Of a DNA stretch of 64,000 nt, positions 8,610 through 17,207 are shown one piece after another; the first letter of the stretch is position 1, and each line of letters starts with the position of its first letter. The position numbers and the translations under genes were made by a program. A model generated the notes under the pieces. The model did not search any database. It worked only from the letters and a program-made list of their open reading frames with translations, and had not been told where the DNA came from. Source of the DNA: Pigmentiphaga sp. H8 (GTDB lineage: Bacteria; Pseudomonadota; Gammaproteobacteria; Burkholderiales; Burkholderiaceae_B); contig NZ_CP033966.1 in NCBI RefSeq assembly GCF_003854895.1, positions 620,001 to 684,000 of the forward strand, written 5' to 3'.

Positions 8610-9563
8610 TCAGGCGGGGTATTCCTGGTTGGTGATGAAGTCGGCCGGCAGGGGCGGACCCCAGACGTAGAGCGAGTCCTCGGGGGGATGGTCGGCGGCG
8701 GGCCAGTCCAGTCCGGCCGGGACGTAGTCGATATCGTACGAGTATTCGGCCCAGCTGCCCCAGGGGTCGCGCACATAGTAGAAATAGTTCGAGCCCAGCA
8801 CGTGCCGGCCGACGCCCCATCCCTGTTCGTAGCCGGCGATGCGCATCTGTTCGGAGCCGCGGCCGACCTCGTCCAGGCTGCCGACGTCCCAGCTCGAGTG
8901 GTGCAGGCCGCGCGCATGCGACTTGGCGAAGGCCACGAGGTGGTGGTCGCTGCCATGGATGCCGTGCATGAAGGCGATGAGGTCGCCGGAATGGTCCGAC
9001 ACGCGCAGGCCCAGGACGGTCCGGCAGAACTCCACCATGCGCGTGACGTCGGGCGTGAAGGACAGGACGTGCGACAGGTGGCGCGGCCGCACCGGCTGCA
9101 CGCGGCTGCGGGCCGGCGCGGCGCCCTGGCCGGGCGGGACCGGGACGACGGGGGTGGGCCGGCTCTTGGCGGCGGGCGAGACCTTGTCCGCCACCACCAG
9201 TTGCAGCGGCGTGCCGTCCGGATCGCGCAGCCACAGGCCCTGGCCGTCCGACAGTTCGTGCGGGGTGGTCCGCAGGCCCGAGGCCTCGATGCGCTCGTGC
9301 ATCTCGTCCAGGTCCCGCGCGTGGATGCCGTAGCGCACGTATTGCAGGCGCTTGGCCGTGCCTTCCTCGTGGACGCGGCTCCAGACGTGGGGATGGCCGT
9401 GCGTGCGCAGTTCGAGATGGTCGGCGCGGCGCCGCACGTCCAGGCCGAACGCCAGATAGAAGTGCTCGGCCTCGGCCAGGTCGGGCACCGAGTACACGAA
9501 GCAGTCCACCGAATGCACGGCGGCGCGGCGTTCGAGGTGGGTCGTCAGGGCAGAGGCGCGCAT
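8610..9563 (-). CDS. VOC extradiol dioxygenase (catechol 2,3-dioxygenase-like)
   Basis: A 317-residue two-module extradiol dioxygenase. The iron ligands are complete: H165 (SHVLSF), H222 (GLHHSSWDV) and E273 (WAEYSYD). The N-terminal module has lost these ligands, as usual for the family. It starts 10 bases after the Bug gene stop. It is a distant counterpart of the dioxygenase at 3343 in the neighbouring convergent operon; the two share the fold but little obvious sequence. It probably cleaves the catechol made by the FAD hydroxylase at 12892-14400. Confidence 0.87.
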   Translation of the reverse strand: MRASALTTHLERRAAVHSVDCFVYSVPDLAEAEHFYLAFGLDVRRRADHLELRTHGHPHVWSRVHEEGTAKRLQYVRYGIHARDLDEMHERIEASGLRTTPHELSDGQGLWLRDPDGTPLQLVVADKVSPAAKSRPTPVVPVPPGQGAAPARSRVQPVRPRHLSHVLSFTPDVTRMVEFCRTVLGLRVSDHSGDLIAFMHGIHGSDHHLVAFAKSHARGLHHSSWDVGSLDEVGRGSEQMRIAGYEQGWGVGRHVLGSNYFYYVRDPWGSWAEYSYDIDYVPAGLDWPAADHPPEDSLYVWGPPLPADFITNQEYPA

Positions 9564-9573
9564 CGGCGTGCTC

Positions 9574-10557
9574 CTATTCCGGCTTGACGCCCGCCATGTC
9601 GACGGCCGCGCGCAGGATGGCGGTGTCGTCGCGCAGCGACGCGGCGAAGGCTTCGGGGCTGCTGCCGATCACGCTCCAGTGCTGTTCCTCGATCTTGGCA
9701 CGCACGTCGGGCTGCTGGAGCACGGTCTTGAAGGTGTCCGCCAGCTTGGCGACGATGGGCGCGGGCGTGCCCGCGGGCGCGACGAACCCCATCCAGTTGC
9801 CGAAGGGGCGGAAGTCGGGAAAGTCTTCGGTGATGGCGGGTACGTCGGGGTGCAGCGGGTGGCGCTTGGGCGTCATGAAGGCCAGCACCTTGATCTGTCC
9901 TGCCTTCCATTGCCCGAGCAGGCTGCCCACGCTCAGGATGGTGGCGTCGAGCCGGCCGGCCAGCAGCTCCATGGCGATCTGCCCCGCGCCCTGGTAGGGC
10001 ACGTGCAGCATGTCGACGCCGGCGGCAGCCTTGAACTGTTCGCCCAGCAGGTGGTTGAACGAGCCGTTGCCGACGCTGGCGAAATTGAGCTTGCCGGGAT
10101 TGCGCTTCAGGTAGTCGACGAATTCGCGCGTGGTGTTGGCCGGCACCTTGGCGTTGACCATCAGCGCGACGGGCAGGTCGGCCACGGCGGTGATGGGCGT
10201 GAAGCTCTTGAGCGGCTCGTAGGGCAGGTCCTTGCGCAGGTAGCTATTGAGCAGCAGGGCCGAGGTGGTGGTCAGGTGGATGTTGTAGCCGTCGGGTGCC
10301 ATGCGGGCGGCATAGCTGGTGCCGACGATGCCGTTGGCGCCCCCGCGGTTCTCGAACACCAGCGGCTGGCCCAGCAGCTTGCCGGCCCGGTCGGCGATCA
10401 GGCGGCCGATGGCATCGATGGGCGATCCGGTGGGATAGGGAAACACCACGTGGATGGGCTTGTTGGGGTAGGGCTGCTGCGCGCCCGCCTGCAGCGGGCA
10501 GGCCAGGCCGAGCAGCGCGGCCAGCGCTCCGGCGATCAGTTGCTTGGCGTGTCTCAT
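9574..10557 (-). CDS. Bug/TctC-family periplasmic solute-binding protein
   Basis: A 327-residue Bug receptor with a signal peptide ending LQAGA before QQPYPNKP. Family landmarks are YPTGSPIDAIGRL, ENRGGANGIVGT and HVPYQGAGQIAME. Its ATG overlaps the stop of the upstream esterase gene (ATGA), so the two are translationally coupled. It likely binds the pathway's aromatic or carboxylate substrate in the periplasm. A membrane partner is not encoded here. Confidence 0.93.
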   Translation of the reverse strand: MRHAKQLIAGALAALLGLACPLQAGAQQPYPNKPIHVVFPYPTGSPIDAIGRLIADRAGKLLGQPLVFENRGGANGIVGTSYAARMAPDGYNIHLTTTSALLLNSYLRKDLPYEPLKSFTPITAVADLPVALMVNAKVPANTTREFVDYLKRNPGKLNFASVGNGSFNHLLGEQFKAAAGVDMLHVPYQGAGQIAMELLAGRLDATILSVGSLLGQWKAGQIKVLAFMTPKRHPLHPDVPAITEDFPDFRPFGNWMGFVAPAGTPAPIVAKLADTFKTVLQQPDVRAKIEEQHWSVIGSSPEAFAASLRDDTAILRAAVDMAGVKPE

Positions 10558-11561
10558 CGTGGGTCCTCTTGAGGGGCTATATGGCCGGGGGGCATGGCCC
10601 CGGTCTGGGGAAGGGATGCCAGGCAGGCGCGGAACGCCCGGCAGAGTTCATCGTTGGCGCGGCGTGCCGCGGCCGAGGCTTCGAAGAAGCCCAGGAAAGG
10701 GTGGAACATGTCGTCGTGGCGCAGCAGCGTGACGGGCACGCCGGCGCCGCGCAGCCGGTCGGCGTAGGCCAGGCCTTCGCCTTGCAGCGGGTCGTGCCCG
10801 GCCACCGCGATGACGGCGGGCGGCAGCCGGCCCAGGTCGGTGGCGCGCAGGGGCGAAGGCGGAAATCCGGCGGCTTCCCCGGTGCGATCGCCCATGTACA
10901 GGCGGGCGATGTCGCGCAGGTCGGCCGGGGAAAGCATGGGGTAGTCGCGGCCGTCCGCGTCCAGGCTCCGCGTGTCGCGGGCCATGTCCAGGCCGGGCAC
11001 GACCAGCAGTTGCGCCGCCAGCGGCTGGCCGGCGTCGCGGCACAGCAGGGCGGCGCTGGCGGCCAGGTTGGCGCCCGCGCTTTCGCCGGCCACCGCCACG
11101 CGGGCCGGGTCGCCGCCCAGTTCGCGGGCATGCGCCTGCACCCAGCGCGTGGCGGCCAGGGCGTCGTCGTGCGCGGCCGGGTAGGGATGTTCGGGCGCCA
11201 GCCGATAGTCCACCGAGACGACCACGGCATCCAGGTCGCGGCACAGCTTGCGCGCGATGTCGTCCATCAGCTCGACGCTGCCCAGCACGAAGCCGCCGCC
11301 GTGGAAGAAAACCACGGTGGCATGCGGACCCGGGGTGGCGGGACGATAGACGCGGCCGGGCACCGGGGCTTCGGTCAGGTCGCGCACGGCGCCCACTTCG
11401 GGCAGGCCATGACGCTCGCGCGCGGCCAGGATGGCGCGCGTCATGCGCCGGCGCGCCTCGGGTGCACTGCCGGCGAAGGGCGGCGGCGCGTCCTGTGCGC
11501 GCAGGGCGGCCACGATGCGGGCCAGGTCCGCGTCCAGCGGAACGGCTGGAGCGGCCGTCAT
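10554..11561 (-). CDS. Alpha/beta hydrolase, hormone-sensitive-lipase-type esterase
   Basis: A 335-residue esterase of the HSL (family IV) type. The oxyanion-hole motif HGGGF is at 88-92, nucleophile S161 sits in GESAGAN, and the Asp (GHDPLQG) and His (DDMFHPF) follow near 263 and 293. It is coupled by 4-base ATGA overlaps to both the amidohydrolase upstream and the Bug gene downstream. It would remove an ester group from the pathway substrate or an intermediate. No signal peptide is seen, so it is cytoplasmic. Confidence 0.9.
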   Translation of the reverse strand: MTAAPAVPLDADLARIVAALRAQDAPPPFAGSAPEARRRMTRAILAARERHGLPEVGAVRDLTEAPVPGRVYRPATPGPHATVVFFHGGGFVLGSVELMDDIARKLCRDLDAVVVSVDYRLAPEHPYPAAHDDALAATRWVQAHARELGGDPARVAVAGESAGANLAASAALLCRDAGQPLAAQLLVVPGLDMARDTRSLDADGRDYPMLSPADLRDIARLYMGDRTGEAAGFPPSPLRATDLGRLPPAVIAVAGHDPLQGEGLAYADRLRGAGVPVTLLRHDDMFHPFLGFFEASAAARRANDELCRAFRACLASLPQTGAMPPGHIAPQEDPR

Positions 11562-12895
11562 GCCGGTAGCTCCAGCACGTGCGCCTGCGAGGCCCGGGCG
11601 CGCCGCCGCAGGGCCTCGACGTCGACGTGCAGCAATCGCCCGGCGCGCTTGACGGCGCGGCCGGCCACGAAGACGGTATCGACGTTGCCCGGGTGGGCCG
11701 CCAGCACGACGGCGCCAACGGCGTCCGACACCGGCGTCAGGTTCAGGTCGTCGCCGCGGATCAGCACGATGTCGGCCTGCTTGCCGGGCGTGAGCGAGCC
11801 GGTCTTGTGGTCCAGGCCGGTGGCGCGCGCGCCGGCCAGCGTGGCGAATTCCAGCACGTCGCGCAGCGTCAGCGTGGCGGGCGCATCCGGCTCGCGGGAA
11901 TGGCCGCCGCCCATCCACGAACGGTAGTAGGCGAAGGCGTGGCGCATCTGGGTGAACATGTCGCCCGAGCATTTGGTTTCGGTATCGCCGCTCAGGCTGG
12001 GCCGGATGCCGGCGGCCAGCAGGCGGTCGAAGGGGATGTCGCCGATGCCCTGGGCGTTCATCTCGCAATGCACGCCCAGCGATGCGGTGACGCCGGCATC
12101 GGCCATCATCGCGATCTCGTCGCGGCCGCAGAAGCAGCAGTGCACGAAGGTCAGGTCCGGACCCAGCGCGCCCTCGGCCTGCATCTGCGCGATCGCGCGT
12201 ATCGGCGCATTGCGCGCGTAGGCGCCCATGTGGATGCTGGAGCGCAGGCCCAGTTCGCGCGCCAGGCGCAGGTCGTCCAGCCAGATCTCCCGGCGGGCCA
12301 TTTCCGGGCCGCGCGCCGCCATGGCCAGCGTCAGCAACTGGTCGTCCGAGGAAAAGAAATCGCGGCGCAGCCGGCGGATGTCCTGCGGATGGCCGCGCTG
12401 GCTGTCGAACATCCAGCTCGCGCCCTCGACCAGCGGCCAGCCGTGGCCGAACACGGCGCGCAGGCCGGCGTCGCGCAGCGCCTGGACGGCGGCGTCGCTG
12501 TGCTCGGGGCTGTTCTGCACGTGCGACCAGTCCATCATCGTCGTGATGCCGCCGTCCAGCGCCGAGACCGCGCCCAGCAGCGTGCCCGTGTAGACGTCCT
12601 CGGCGCGGAAGGCCGCGCCCTTGGCGCCCAGCATCTCGGCGAAATAGATCTGCGGATCGATATCGGCGTAGCGGTGGCGCACGCAGGTCTGCCAGGTATG
12701 GCGGTGCGTGTCGACGAAGCCGGGCAGGACGATCATGCCGCGGGCGTCGATCTGTTCGGCATCCTCCACCGTCAGTTGCGGGGCGATCGCGGCGATGCGG
12801 CCGTCCTCGATCAGCAGGTCGCCCTGGCGCAGGTCGCCCACCTGGGGATCGACGCTGACGATCCAGCCCTGGCGGATGAGCGTGCGGCGGGTCAT
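11558..12895 (-). CDS. Amidohydrolase-superfamily enzyme (TRZ/ATZ-like)
   Basis: A 445-residue metal-dependent amidohydrolase of the AtzB/TrzN/guanine deaminase type. The HxH pair H64/H66 (VDTHRHTW), a later His in SSIHMGAY, the VHCCFC segment and the acidic SGDTETK site mark the metal centre. Such enzymes remove amino, chloro or similar groups from heterocycles. Its start overlaps the stop of the flavin hydroxylase (ATGA) and its stop overlaps the esterase start. Its presence in a ring-cleavage operon suggests an N-containing substrate. That is inference. Confidence 0.87.
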   Translation of the reverse strand: MTRRTLIRQGWIVSVDPQVGDLRQGDLLIEDGRIAAIAPQLTVEDAEQIDARGMIVLPGFVDTHRHTWQTCVRHRYADIDPQIYFAEMLGAKGAAFRAEDVYTGTLLGAVSALDGGITTMMDWSHVQNSPEHSDAAVQALRDAGLRAVFGHGWPLVEGASWMFDSQRGHPQDIRRLRRDFFSSDDQLLTLAMAARGPEMARREIWLDDLRLARELGLRSSIHMGAYARNAPIRAIAQMQAEGALGPDLTFVHCCFCGRDEIAMMADAGVTASLGVHCEMNAQGIGDIPFDRLLAAGIRPSLSGDTETKCSGDMFTQMRHAFAYYRSWMGGGHSREPDAPATLTLRDVLEFATLAGARATGLDHKTGSLTPGKQADIVLIRGDDLNLTPVSDAVGAVVLAAHPGNVDTVFVAGRAVKRAGRLLHVDVEALRRRARASQAHVLELPA

Positions 12896-14400
12896 GCCCG
12901 GGCCCCGCGCAGCCAGCGGGCCAGCTCGGCGCGCGCTTCGCCGGCCTGTTGCACGGAGGTGCCGGCCCAGGCGATGTAGCCGTCCGGCCGCACCAGCATT
13001 CCCTTGACGTCGGCCAGCGCGGCGGGCGCGCGGCCCAGGCGGGCCTGCACGCAGCGCACGGGCAGGCCCTCCAGCGGCAGGCTGGCGTATTGGTTGCTGT
13101 AGCCTTCCAGGTCCAGCAGCACGAAGCGCCGCTCGCGCAGCAGCTCGGCCAGGCGCACCGACTGGCCGTCCAGTCCGATCAGGTCGATGTCCGGCGCGTG
13201 CTGCCCGGCCAGCGGATGGCTGCCCGTCGGCGCGGGATAGGGCCGGGTCAGGCCGCACAGTTCGCGCACCAGCTTGCGCTGCACGTCGGGCAGCGGAATG
13301 TACTCGCGCTGCATGCGCCGCTTCAGCGCGACGCCCTCGGGTTCGAAATTGAATTGCAGCGCACACTGGGCCGCGACGCTGTCGAGCAGATCGCGCATGA
13401 CCGGCAGGCGTTCCTCGTCATAGCTGTCCAGGATCGCGGCGTCGCTGTGGCCCTGCACGACGTGGGCCAGCTTCCAGCCCAGGTTGAAGGCGTCCTGCAG
13501 GCAGAAGTTCATGCCCACGCCGCTGGCGGGGTAATGGATGCGCGCCGACTCGCCCACCAGGAAGACGCGGCCGCTGCGCAGCGTGGGCACGGCGCGCATC
13601 TGGTCGTCGAAGCGCGAGGCCCAGCGGTGGCCGCGGATGCCGTAGTCGGTGCCGTGCACGTCGCGTATGCATTGCAGGGCCTCTTCCAGCGTGACGGGTT
13701 CATCCTTGGATGCATGCCGCCGGTCGCGGTGCACGATATTGAAGCGGGTGATGCCGTCGCCGAACGCGTAGCCGCGCACCCAGCCCATCTCGTTGTCGAC
13801 GTTGACACGGCCGCCGGGCCAGGGCGCGTCCAGTTCGGCGTCGATCACGATGCCGCGGAACGAACCGCCGCGGCCGTCGAAGGGCAGGCCGGCCTGGCCG
13901 CGCACGACACTGCGGCCGCCGTCGGCGCCGACCAGATAGCGGGCGCGCAGGGTCGTCATGGTGCCGTCTTCGCTGCCTGCGTCGACCTCGACTCCGTCCG
14001 CCGACTGCCGCACGGCCCGGACCTCGGCGCCGCGCCGTATCTCGGCGCCGCTTTCCTCGGCCCAGGTCCACAGGATTTCCTCGGTCAGGTTCTGCGGCAG
14101 GCCCAGCGTGAAACCGTAGCGGGTCTCCAGGTAATGCCATTCGATGGGGTGGAAGCCCGCCCAGATGTGAGAGGGGCGGAACGGGTAGGGGCTGATGTCG
14201 CGCGTGCGCCGGATGAAGCGGTCGGCGATGCCGCGCGCGTCGAACAGTTCCAGCACGCGCGGCAGCAGGGTGCCGGCGCGCGACTGCACGCCTTCGGTGC
14301 GCCGTTCCAGGACCAGCGTCTTCGCTCCCGAGCCGGCCAGTTCGGCGGCCATGGTCAACCCCGACGGGCCGCCACCGACCACGATCACATCCCACTGCAT
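12892..14400 (-). CDS. FAD-dependent aromatic hydroxylase
   Basis: A 502-residue class A flavin monooxygenase (phenol hydroxylase/MhpA type), with GGGPSG (9-14) and DG motif D160 (GADGGRS). The GD motif reads GESARIHYPASGVGMN, so the usual Asp that contacts the FAD ribityl/ribose region is Glu. The C-terminus is thioredoxin-like. It is the first gene of the minus-strand catabolic operon and diverges from a LysR gene 125 bases away. It likely creates the dihydroxylated substrate for the dioxygenase at 8610. Confidence 0.9.
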   Translation of the reverse strand: MQWDVIVVGGGPSGLTMAAELAGSGAKTLVLERRTEGVQSRAGTLLPRVLELFDARGIADRFIRRTRDISPYPFRPSHIWAGFHPIEWHYLETRYGFTLGLPQNLTEEILWTWAEESGAEIRRGAEVRAVRQSADGVEVDAGSEDGTMTTLRARYLVGADGGRSVVRGQAGLPFDGRGGSFRGIVIDAELDAPWPGGRVNVDNEMGWVRGYAFGDGITRFNIVHRDRRHASKDEPVTLEEALQCIRDVHGTDYGIRGHRWASRFDDQMRAVPTLRSGRVFLVGESARIHYPASGVGMNFCLQDAFNLGWKLAHVVQGHSDAAILDSYDEERLPVMRDLLDSVAAQCALQFNFEPEGVALKRRMQREYIPLPDVQRKLVRELCGLTRPYPAPTGSHPLAGQHAPDIDLIGLDGQSVRLAELLRERRFVLLDLEGYSNQYASLPLEGLPVRCVQARLGRAPAALADVKGMLVRPDGYIAWAGTSVQQAGEARAELARWLRGARA

Positions 14401-14499
14401 TGTCTGTCTCCAGCTTTCTCGTCATGGCGGCTTCAAGCCGCATGCCTCGCATGGTGGCGAGCCCATCGACAGACGTAAAGTTAATTGTTTAAATTCGAA

Positions 14500-14518
14500 C
14501 CATTTGTTTGGTAAATGG
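14500..14518. promoter_or_regulatory. Possible LysR operator dyad
   Basis: CCATTT, 7 spacer bases, AAATGG: a perfect 6-bp inverted repeat in the AT-rich gap between the divergent hydroxylase and LysR genes. It lies just ahead of the LysR start. The position is typical for an autoregulating LysR site, but only the symmetry is seen. Confidence 0.35.
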
Positions 14519-14525
14519 ATGCGCC

Positions 14526-15482
14526 ATGCGCTTCAACAAGCTGGACCTGAACCTGCTGGTGGTGCTCGACGCCCTGCTGGCCACCCGCAGCGTGAGCCGC
14601 GCCGCCGAGCGCATCTTCCTGAGCCAGCCCGCGACCAGCCTGGCGCTGGGGCGGCTGCGCGAGTATTTCGACGACGAGCTGCTGGTGCCGGTGGGCAAGA
14701 CCCTGGTGCCGACTCCGCTGGCCGAGCAACTGGTCAAGCCGGTGCGCGACGTGCTGCTGCAGATCCAGACCGTGACGCGCGCCCGGCCCACCTTCGATCC
14801 CGCCACGGCCACGCGCCGCTTCACGATCGAATCCTCGGACTACGTGATCACGGTGCTGCTGGCCGAAGTGGTGCGGCGCGCGGCCCGGCTGGCGCCGCTG
14901 ATGCAGTTCGACCTGCGGGCGATCAGCCCCCAGACGCCCGAGCACCTGGACAGCGGCGGGATCGAGCTGCTGATCGCGCCGGAGTTCGCGGTGGTGGCGG
15001 GACACCCGGCCGAACCGCTGTTCGAGGATACGTTCTCCTGCCTGGTGTGCGAGGCGCATTTCGCGCCGGACTTCGATTTATCGAGCGAGGCGTATTTCGA
15101 CGCGACGCATGTGGGCGTCGAATGGGGAGGCGGGCGGCGGATCACCTACGACGCGAAGATGCTGTCGCGGGGCCGGCGCGAGCGCCGCCAGGACGTGATC
15201 GCGCCCAACTTCACGCTGGTGCCGGAGCTGTTGGTCGGCACGCCGCGCATCGCGACCCTGCCGACCCGGCTGGCGCGCCACATGGCGGCGCGCTTTGCGC
15301 TGCGGGTGGTGCCTTGTCCGATTGCGATTCCCCGTTTCGCGGAGAATCTGCAATGGCATAAGTACCAGGAGCGGGATCCGGCCATCTCGTGGTTGCGGGG
15401 GTTGTTGCGGGCCACGGCCGCGGACTTGCCGCGCCTGGAGGTCCCGCCGCAGGCTCCGCCGCGGCGCCGGCGCGGAGCCTAG
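14526..15482 (+). CDS. LysR-family regulator (NodD/LinR-like)
   Basis: A 318-residue LysR regulator. The MRFNKLDLNLLVVLDALL opening and RAAERIFLSQPATSLALGRL helix-turn-helix are of the NodD/NahR subgroup, whose effectors are often aromatic. The C-terminus ends in a proline/arginine-rich tail. It is divergent from the hydroxylase-led catabolic operon (14400-7736), which it probably controls. Its TAG stop overlaps the cupin gene's stop on the other strand by three bases. ATG 14526 was chosen because it gives the normal N-terminus. Confidence 0.92.
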   Translation: MRFNKLDLNLLVVLDALLATRSVSRAAERIFLSQPATSLALGRLREYFDDELLVPVGKTLVPTPLAEQLVKPVRDVLLQIQTVTRARPTFDPATATRRFTIESSDYVITVLLAEVVRRAARLAPLMQFDLRAISPQTPEHLDSGGIELLIAPEFAVVAGHPAEPLFEDTFSCLVCEAHFAPDFDLSSEAYFDATHVGVEWGGGRRITYDAKMLSRGRRERRQDVIAPNFTLVPELLVGTPRIATLPTRLARHMAARFALRVVPCPIAIPRFAENLQWHKYQERDPAISWLRGLLRATAADLPRLEVPPQAPPRRRRGA

Positions 15483-16024
15483 CGCTTGACCCGCGACAGC
15501 GGATCGTCCGGCTTGTAGGTCGGCGTCTGCGGCCTGGGCGAGCCCAGCATCACGCACATCAGCGCTTCTTCGTCGCCGATATTGACCTCGCCTCGGTAGA
15601 CGCCGGGCGGGACCGAGATCAGGTCGCGTTCGCCGGCCTCGATCTCCCAGTATTCGCCTTCCTTCGATTCGCACATGATGCGGACCTTGCCGCGCAGCAC
15701 GAAGAAGACTTCCTCGGTGTCCTCGTGCAGGTGCAGCGGGCCGACGTGGCCGGCGGGGATGATCATGGTCGAGAAGGTGAAATGCACCGCCGGCACGGTA
15801 TTGGAATCGCTGGCGACGCCGGTAGCCCCGGTGCCGAGGTAGCGCATCTGCGCGCGGCCGTACTTGGGGTCGTGGTCGGCCTGGAACTTCAGGGCGTTCC
15901 AGTCGTACTTGCGGGTGGAGCGCTGGACACAGCGCGAATTCATCCAGTCGCCGAAGCTCATGCCCTCGGGGCGCCGGAGGGTGGGTTTGGCGGCATCGAT
16001 CAAGGTGTCGACGGGATCGTTCAT
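15479..16024 (-). CDS. Cupin-domain protein
   Basis: A 181-residue single-cupin protein. The cupin motif 1 (HLHEDTEEVFFVLRG) supplies two His and a Glu for a metal, and motif 2 is the PPGVYRGEV region. Cupins of this kind include dioxygenases, isomerases and small-molecule sensors; the reaction cannot be assigned. It is convergent with the upstream LysR and separated by 129 bases from the next gene. A candidate FNR-type activator site and promoter precede it (16067-16108). Confidence 0.85.
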   Translation of the reverse strand: MNDPVDTLIDAAKPTLRRPEGMSFGDWMNSRCVQRSTRKYDWNALKFQADHDPKYGRAQMRYLGTGATGVASDSNTVPAVHFTFSTMIIPAGHVGPLHLHEDTEEVFFVLRGKVRIMCESKEGEYWEIEAGERDLISVPPGVYRGEVNIGDEEALMCVMLGSPRPQTPTYKPDDPLSRVKR

Positions 16025-16066
16025 GGGGCAGCTCCTGCTTGCGGTATGGGGGAAACGGGAACTGCC

Positions 16067-16108
16067 AGTCTAGGAAGGATGGCAGGCCGAGGCCTTGATC
16101 TAGATCAT
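16067..16108 (-). promoter_or_regulatory. Candidate FNR/ANR box and promoter for the cupin gene
   Basis: TTGAT-CTAG-ATCAT at 16095-16108 matches the FNR consensus TTGAT-N4-ATCAA at 9 of 10 positions and contains the 12-base palindrome TGATCTAGATCA. On the minus strand, 22 bases further on, is TAGACT, a plausible -10 element. That puts the dyad centre 41.5 bases from the expected start of transcription, the class II FNR arrangement. The function is inferred. Confidence 0.5.
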
Positions 16109-16153
16109 GAATGTTTTATTAATAAACCGACGTCTTATATATAAAACAAATCA

Positions 16154-17101
16154 TCACTCCATGGGATTGCCCTGGAAAGGCTTGAGACCAGGCGGCCGGG
16201 CTTTTTCGATATGCCGCTTCAGCGCCAGCTGGAACTCCGAGAATTCCTTGCCCTCGCGGCTGGCCAGATAGAGCGGCAGCGTGAGCGCGAGGCCGGGCGT
16301 GCGCACGCAGCGCAGTTCGCCACGAGCCAGGTCGCGTTCCACCGCCGTCTTGGAAAAGAAGCACACGCCCAGATCGCGCCGCACGGCTTCCTTTTGCGCT
16401 TCCGGATGGCCCAGGTTGAGCACGATGCGCCGCGATGGAATGCCGTTGGCGCGCAGTTGCCCTTCCTCCAGCTGCTGCATGACGGTGCTGTTCGCGGTGC
16501 TGATGAAGGGCAGGCGGGAAATGTCCTCGCGCCGCGCCTCATCGCCCACCCAGCGGCTGCCCGGAGCGCTGACCAGCAGCAGGTCCTCGTCCCACAGCGG
16601 GCGCACCGCCAGGCCATCCAGGTTCTGCGTGGGCGCGATGATGAGAACGGCGAAGTCGCAGGCGCCGGTGCGCGTGGCCTCCAGCGCCACCTGCGGGTTC
16701 GAGATCGACACATGGACCTGGCCGTCGGGGCGCAGCACCTGGAAGTCGCAGATCAACTGGCTCAACAGATAGGTGCCCACGCTCATGGACGAGCCGACCA
16801 CCACCTGGCCCGGCGCGAGATCGGTCGAGCCGCCCAGTTCCCGCTCCAGTTCGCGCGTGCGGGTGACGACTTCCTGCGCCCATTTGTAGACGCGCTGGCC
16901 GGTGGCGGTCAGCGCGATGCCGCGGCCTTCGCGGCGGATCAGCGTGGTGCCCAGTTTTTCTTCCAGGCTGCGGATGTGCGAGGTGACGACCGGTTGGGTA
17001 ACGAACAGGTAGTCCGCGGCGCGCGTCACGCTCTGCAATTCGGCCACGACGCAGAAGACTTCCAGCTTCTGCAAGGTGAGGTAGGGATCGAAGCGAGCCA
17101 T
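16154..17101 (-). CDS. LysR-family transcriptional regulator
   Basis: A 315-residue LysR regulator with the helix-turn-helix at about residues 20-45 (VTRAADYLFVTQPVVTSHIR) and a standard effector domain. The sequence is of the general CysB/CbbR-like type. It diverges from the TRAP transporter operon that starts at 17208 with 106 bases between, so it very probably regulates that operon. No effector can be predicted beyond the transported or oxidised substrate. Confidence 0.92.
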   Translation of the reverse strand: MARFDPYLTLQKLEVFCVVAELQSVTRAADYLFVTQPVVTSHIRSLEEKLGTTLIRREGRGIALTATGQRVYKWAQEVVTRTRELERELGGSTDLAPGQVVVGSSMSVGTYLLSQLICDFQVLRPDGQVHVSISNPQVALEATRTGACDFAVLIIAPTQNLDGLAVRPLWDEDLLLVSAPGSRWVGDEARREDISRLPFISTANSTVMQQLEEGQLRANGIPSRRIVLNLGHPEAQKEAVRRDLGVCFFSKTAVERDLARGELRCVRTPGLALTLPLYLASREGKEFSEFQLALKRHIEKARPPGLKPFQGNPME

Positions 17102-17105
17102 GGAG

Positions 17106-17152
17106 ATTCAATCCATAGTTGAACGGCTATGTAATAAGGTAAATATTTGAAT
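17106..17152. promoter_or_regulatory. Inverted repeats in the LysR-dctQ divergent region
   Basis: The gap holds CATAG-N8-CTATG (17114-17131), flanked by a wider pair ATTCAA (17106-17111) and TTGAAT (17147-17152). LysR regulators typically bind such interrupted dyads near their own promoter. The assignment is positional only. Confidence 0.4.
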
Positions 17153-17207
17153 TAGACGAATGGTTGGCGTCAACCTAGGATCTCTCCCCACAACGAGAGG
17201 AGACATC

